A DNA stretch of 6,906 nucleotides from Actinomycetota bacterium (GTDB taxonomy: Bacteria; Actinomycetota; Acidimicrobiia; Acidimicrobiales; AC-14). The notes below the pieces were generated by a model. It did no database searches, was not told the origin of the DNA, and saw only the letters and a program-made list of their open reading frames with translations. The stretch's first letter is position 1, and each line of letters begins with the position of its first letter. This document shows positions 6,058 to 6,906 of this stretch, piece by piece. Where the stretch lies: NCBI GenBank assembly GCA_020200615.1, contig JAIVIH010000112.1, forward strand, positions 1-6,906. Reading direction: 5' to 3'. The position numbers and the translations under genes are program-made.

Positions 6058-6906
6058 TCACCCGTCGGGACGGGTGGCCAGAACGGCGTCAGCTGCCGCA
6101 AGGGGATCGAGGCGTCGGGCCGACACCTCAGCGACCACCTGGTCGAATGCGGCATTCCGGCAGTGGGCGGCAATGGCGGTCACGCCCTCCTCCTGAGCCA
6201 GCCGGCGGACTTCGGACGCCAGTCGCTCCCTCCGGCGCCCGGTCACGGTCCCGTGATCGGTGAGGAAGAGACGGTGCCTCCGTACGGCGTCCAAGAGCCC
6301 GTCGACGCCCTCGCCGGTGGGCGCCACGGTGCGAACCACGGGCGGACGCCAGTCGGCCTGGTCCAGATCGAGCTCCAGCTCCAGGTCGCGGACGGCCTCG
6401 TCGGCCCCCGGCCGGTCGCTCTTGTTGACCACGAAGACATCGGCCGCCTCCATGAGCCCGGCCTTGGCCACCTGTAGGGAGTCACCCCATCCGGGCGTCA
6501 CGGCCACGACCGTCGTATCGGCGGCGCCGGCCACGTCGAGCTCCACCTGGCCCGCGCCCACGGTCTCGATGAGGATCCACGGCCAGCCGGAGGCGTCGAG
6601 CACGCGCACCGCCCCCAACGTGGCCCGGGCCAGCCCGCCCAGTTGGCCCCGGCTGGCCATCGACCGCACGAACACGCCGGCGTCGGTGGCGTGCCGCTGC
6701 ATGCGGAACCGGTCGCCGAGGATGGCCCCTCCGGACACCGCCGAGGACGGGTCGACGGCCACCACGGCCACCCGGTCCCCGGCGGCTCGGATGCACGCCA
6801 CGAGCGCGTCCACCAGGCTCGACTTCCCGACGCCGGGGGCGCCGGTGACTCCGACGACCCACGCCCCACCGGTCCGGGGGAAGACGAGGCGGGCTACCGA
6901 CCGCTC
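6058..6906 (-). CDS. meaB: MeaB/ArgK-family G3E GTPase (methylmalonyl-CoA mutase chaperone), N-terminus off the right edge
   Basis: MeaB proteins are P-loop GTPases that gate cofactor loading and protect adenosylcobalamin-dependent methylmalonyl-CoA mutase. The frame is open to the window edge, giving 282 residues of a usual 310-330. The fragment starts inside the first strand region. It shows Walker A GAPGVGKS (fragment residues 22-29), VVAVDPSSAVSGGAILGDR (Asp52, the Mg/switch region typical of the family), IETVGAGQVELD (G3 region), the loop TPGWGDSLQVAKAGLMEAAD, and the base-recognition motif NKSD (161-164) followed by RPGADEA. The C-terminal helices, which form the dimer interface in the family, end LATRPDG. 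A GTG at 6813 lies after Walker A and cannot be the true start. The gene converges on glgP with 13 bases between stop codons. No mutase gene is visible, and it would have to lie upstream, beyond the right edge. The gene is intact as far as seen. The family is clear. The partner protein is inferred. Confidence 0.93.
   Translation of the reverse strand, partial: ERSVARLVFPRTGGAWVVGVTGAPGVGKSSLVDALVACIRAAGDRVAVVAVDPSSAVSGGAILGDRFRMQRHATDAGVFVRSMASRGQLGGLARATLGAVRVLDASGWPWILIETVGAGQVELDVAGAADTTVVAVTPGWGDSLQVAKAGLMEAADVFVVNKSDRPGADEAVRDLELELDLDQADWRPPVVRTVAPTGEGVDGLLDAVRRHRLFLTDHGTVTGRRRERLASEVRRLAQEEGVTAIAAHCRNAAFDQVVAEVSARRLDPLAAADAVLATRPDG

Noticed and set aside
5681..6477. Plus-strand open frames overlapping the glgP end and meaB (5681-6196 and 5713-6477)
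   Set aside because: They cross the convergent gene ends in alternative frames. The translations are Arg/Pro/Gly-rich, and both underlying genes are clear in other frames.

Overview
This is a GC-rich chromosomal window (roughly two thirds G+C by eye). Gene content and order suggest an actinobacterium, possibly an uncultured lineage rather than a Mycobacterium or Streptomyces. The clues are a DUF3417-type GlgP, a GlgE/TreS pair, apparently leaderless promoters with TANNNT -10 boxes, and a divergent glgE/glgP layout like the one I recall from Mycobacterium tuberculosis. The exact taxon is inference.

Layout from left to right: treS (minus strand, C-terminus cut by the left edge), glgE (minus, immediately upstream of treS and probably translationally coupled to it), a 121-bp divergent promoter region, a small lipoprotein gene (plus), an 88-bp regulatory gap, glgP (plus), and a MeaB/ArgK-type GTPase gene (minus, N-terminus cut by the right edge). 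glgP and meaB converge, with 13 bp between their stop codons. All other long open frames are antisense shadows of these genes.

The first four genes mostly describe alpha-glucan metabolism by the GlgE route. TreS interconverts trehalose and maltose. A maltokinase, not in the window, would make maltose 1-phosphate. GlgE adds maltosyl units to alpha-1,4-glucan. GlgP releases glucose 1-phosphate from the polymer. The lipoprotein between glgE and glgP has no evident enzymatic role. MeaB belongs to the adenosylcobalamin-dependent methylmalonyl-CoA mutase system and is functionally unrelated.

The notable feature is damage. glgE changes frame near 1745, just before its third catalytic carboxylate. 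glgP lacks about 130-140 internal residues at about 4997 and about 15 more at about 5533, and each lesion shifts the frame. The remaining codons match their families well, so the lesions are either very recent or, quite possibly, assembly or sequencing errors. I see no mobile element, CRISPR array, RNA gene or convincing new system.
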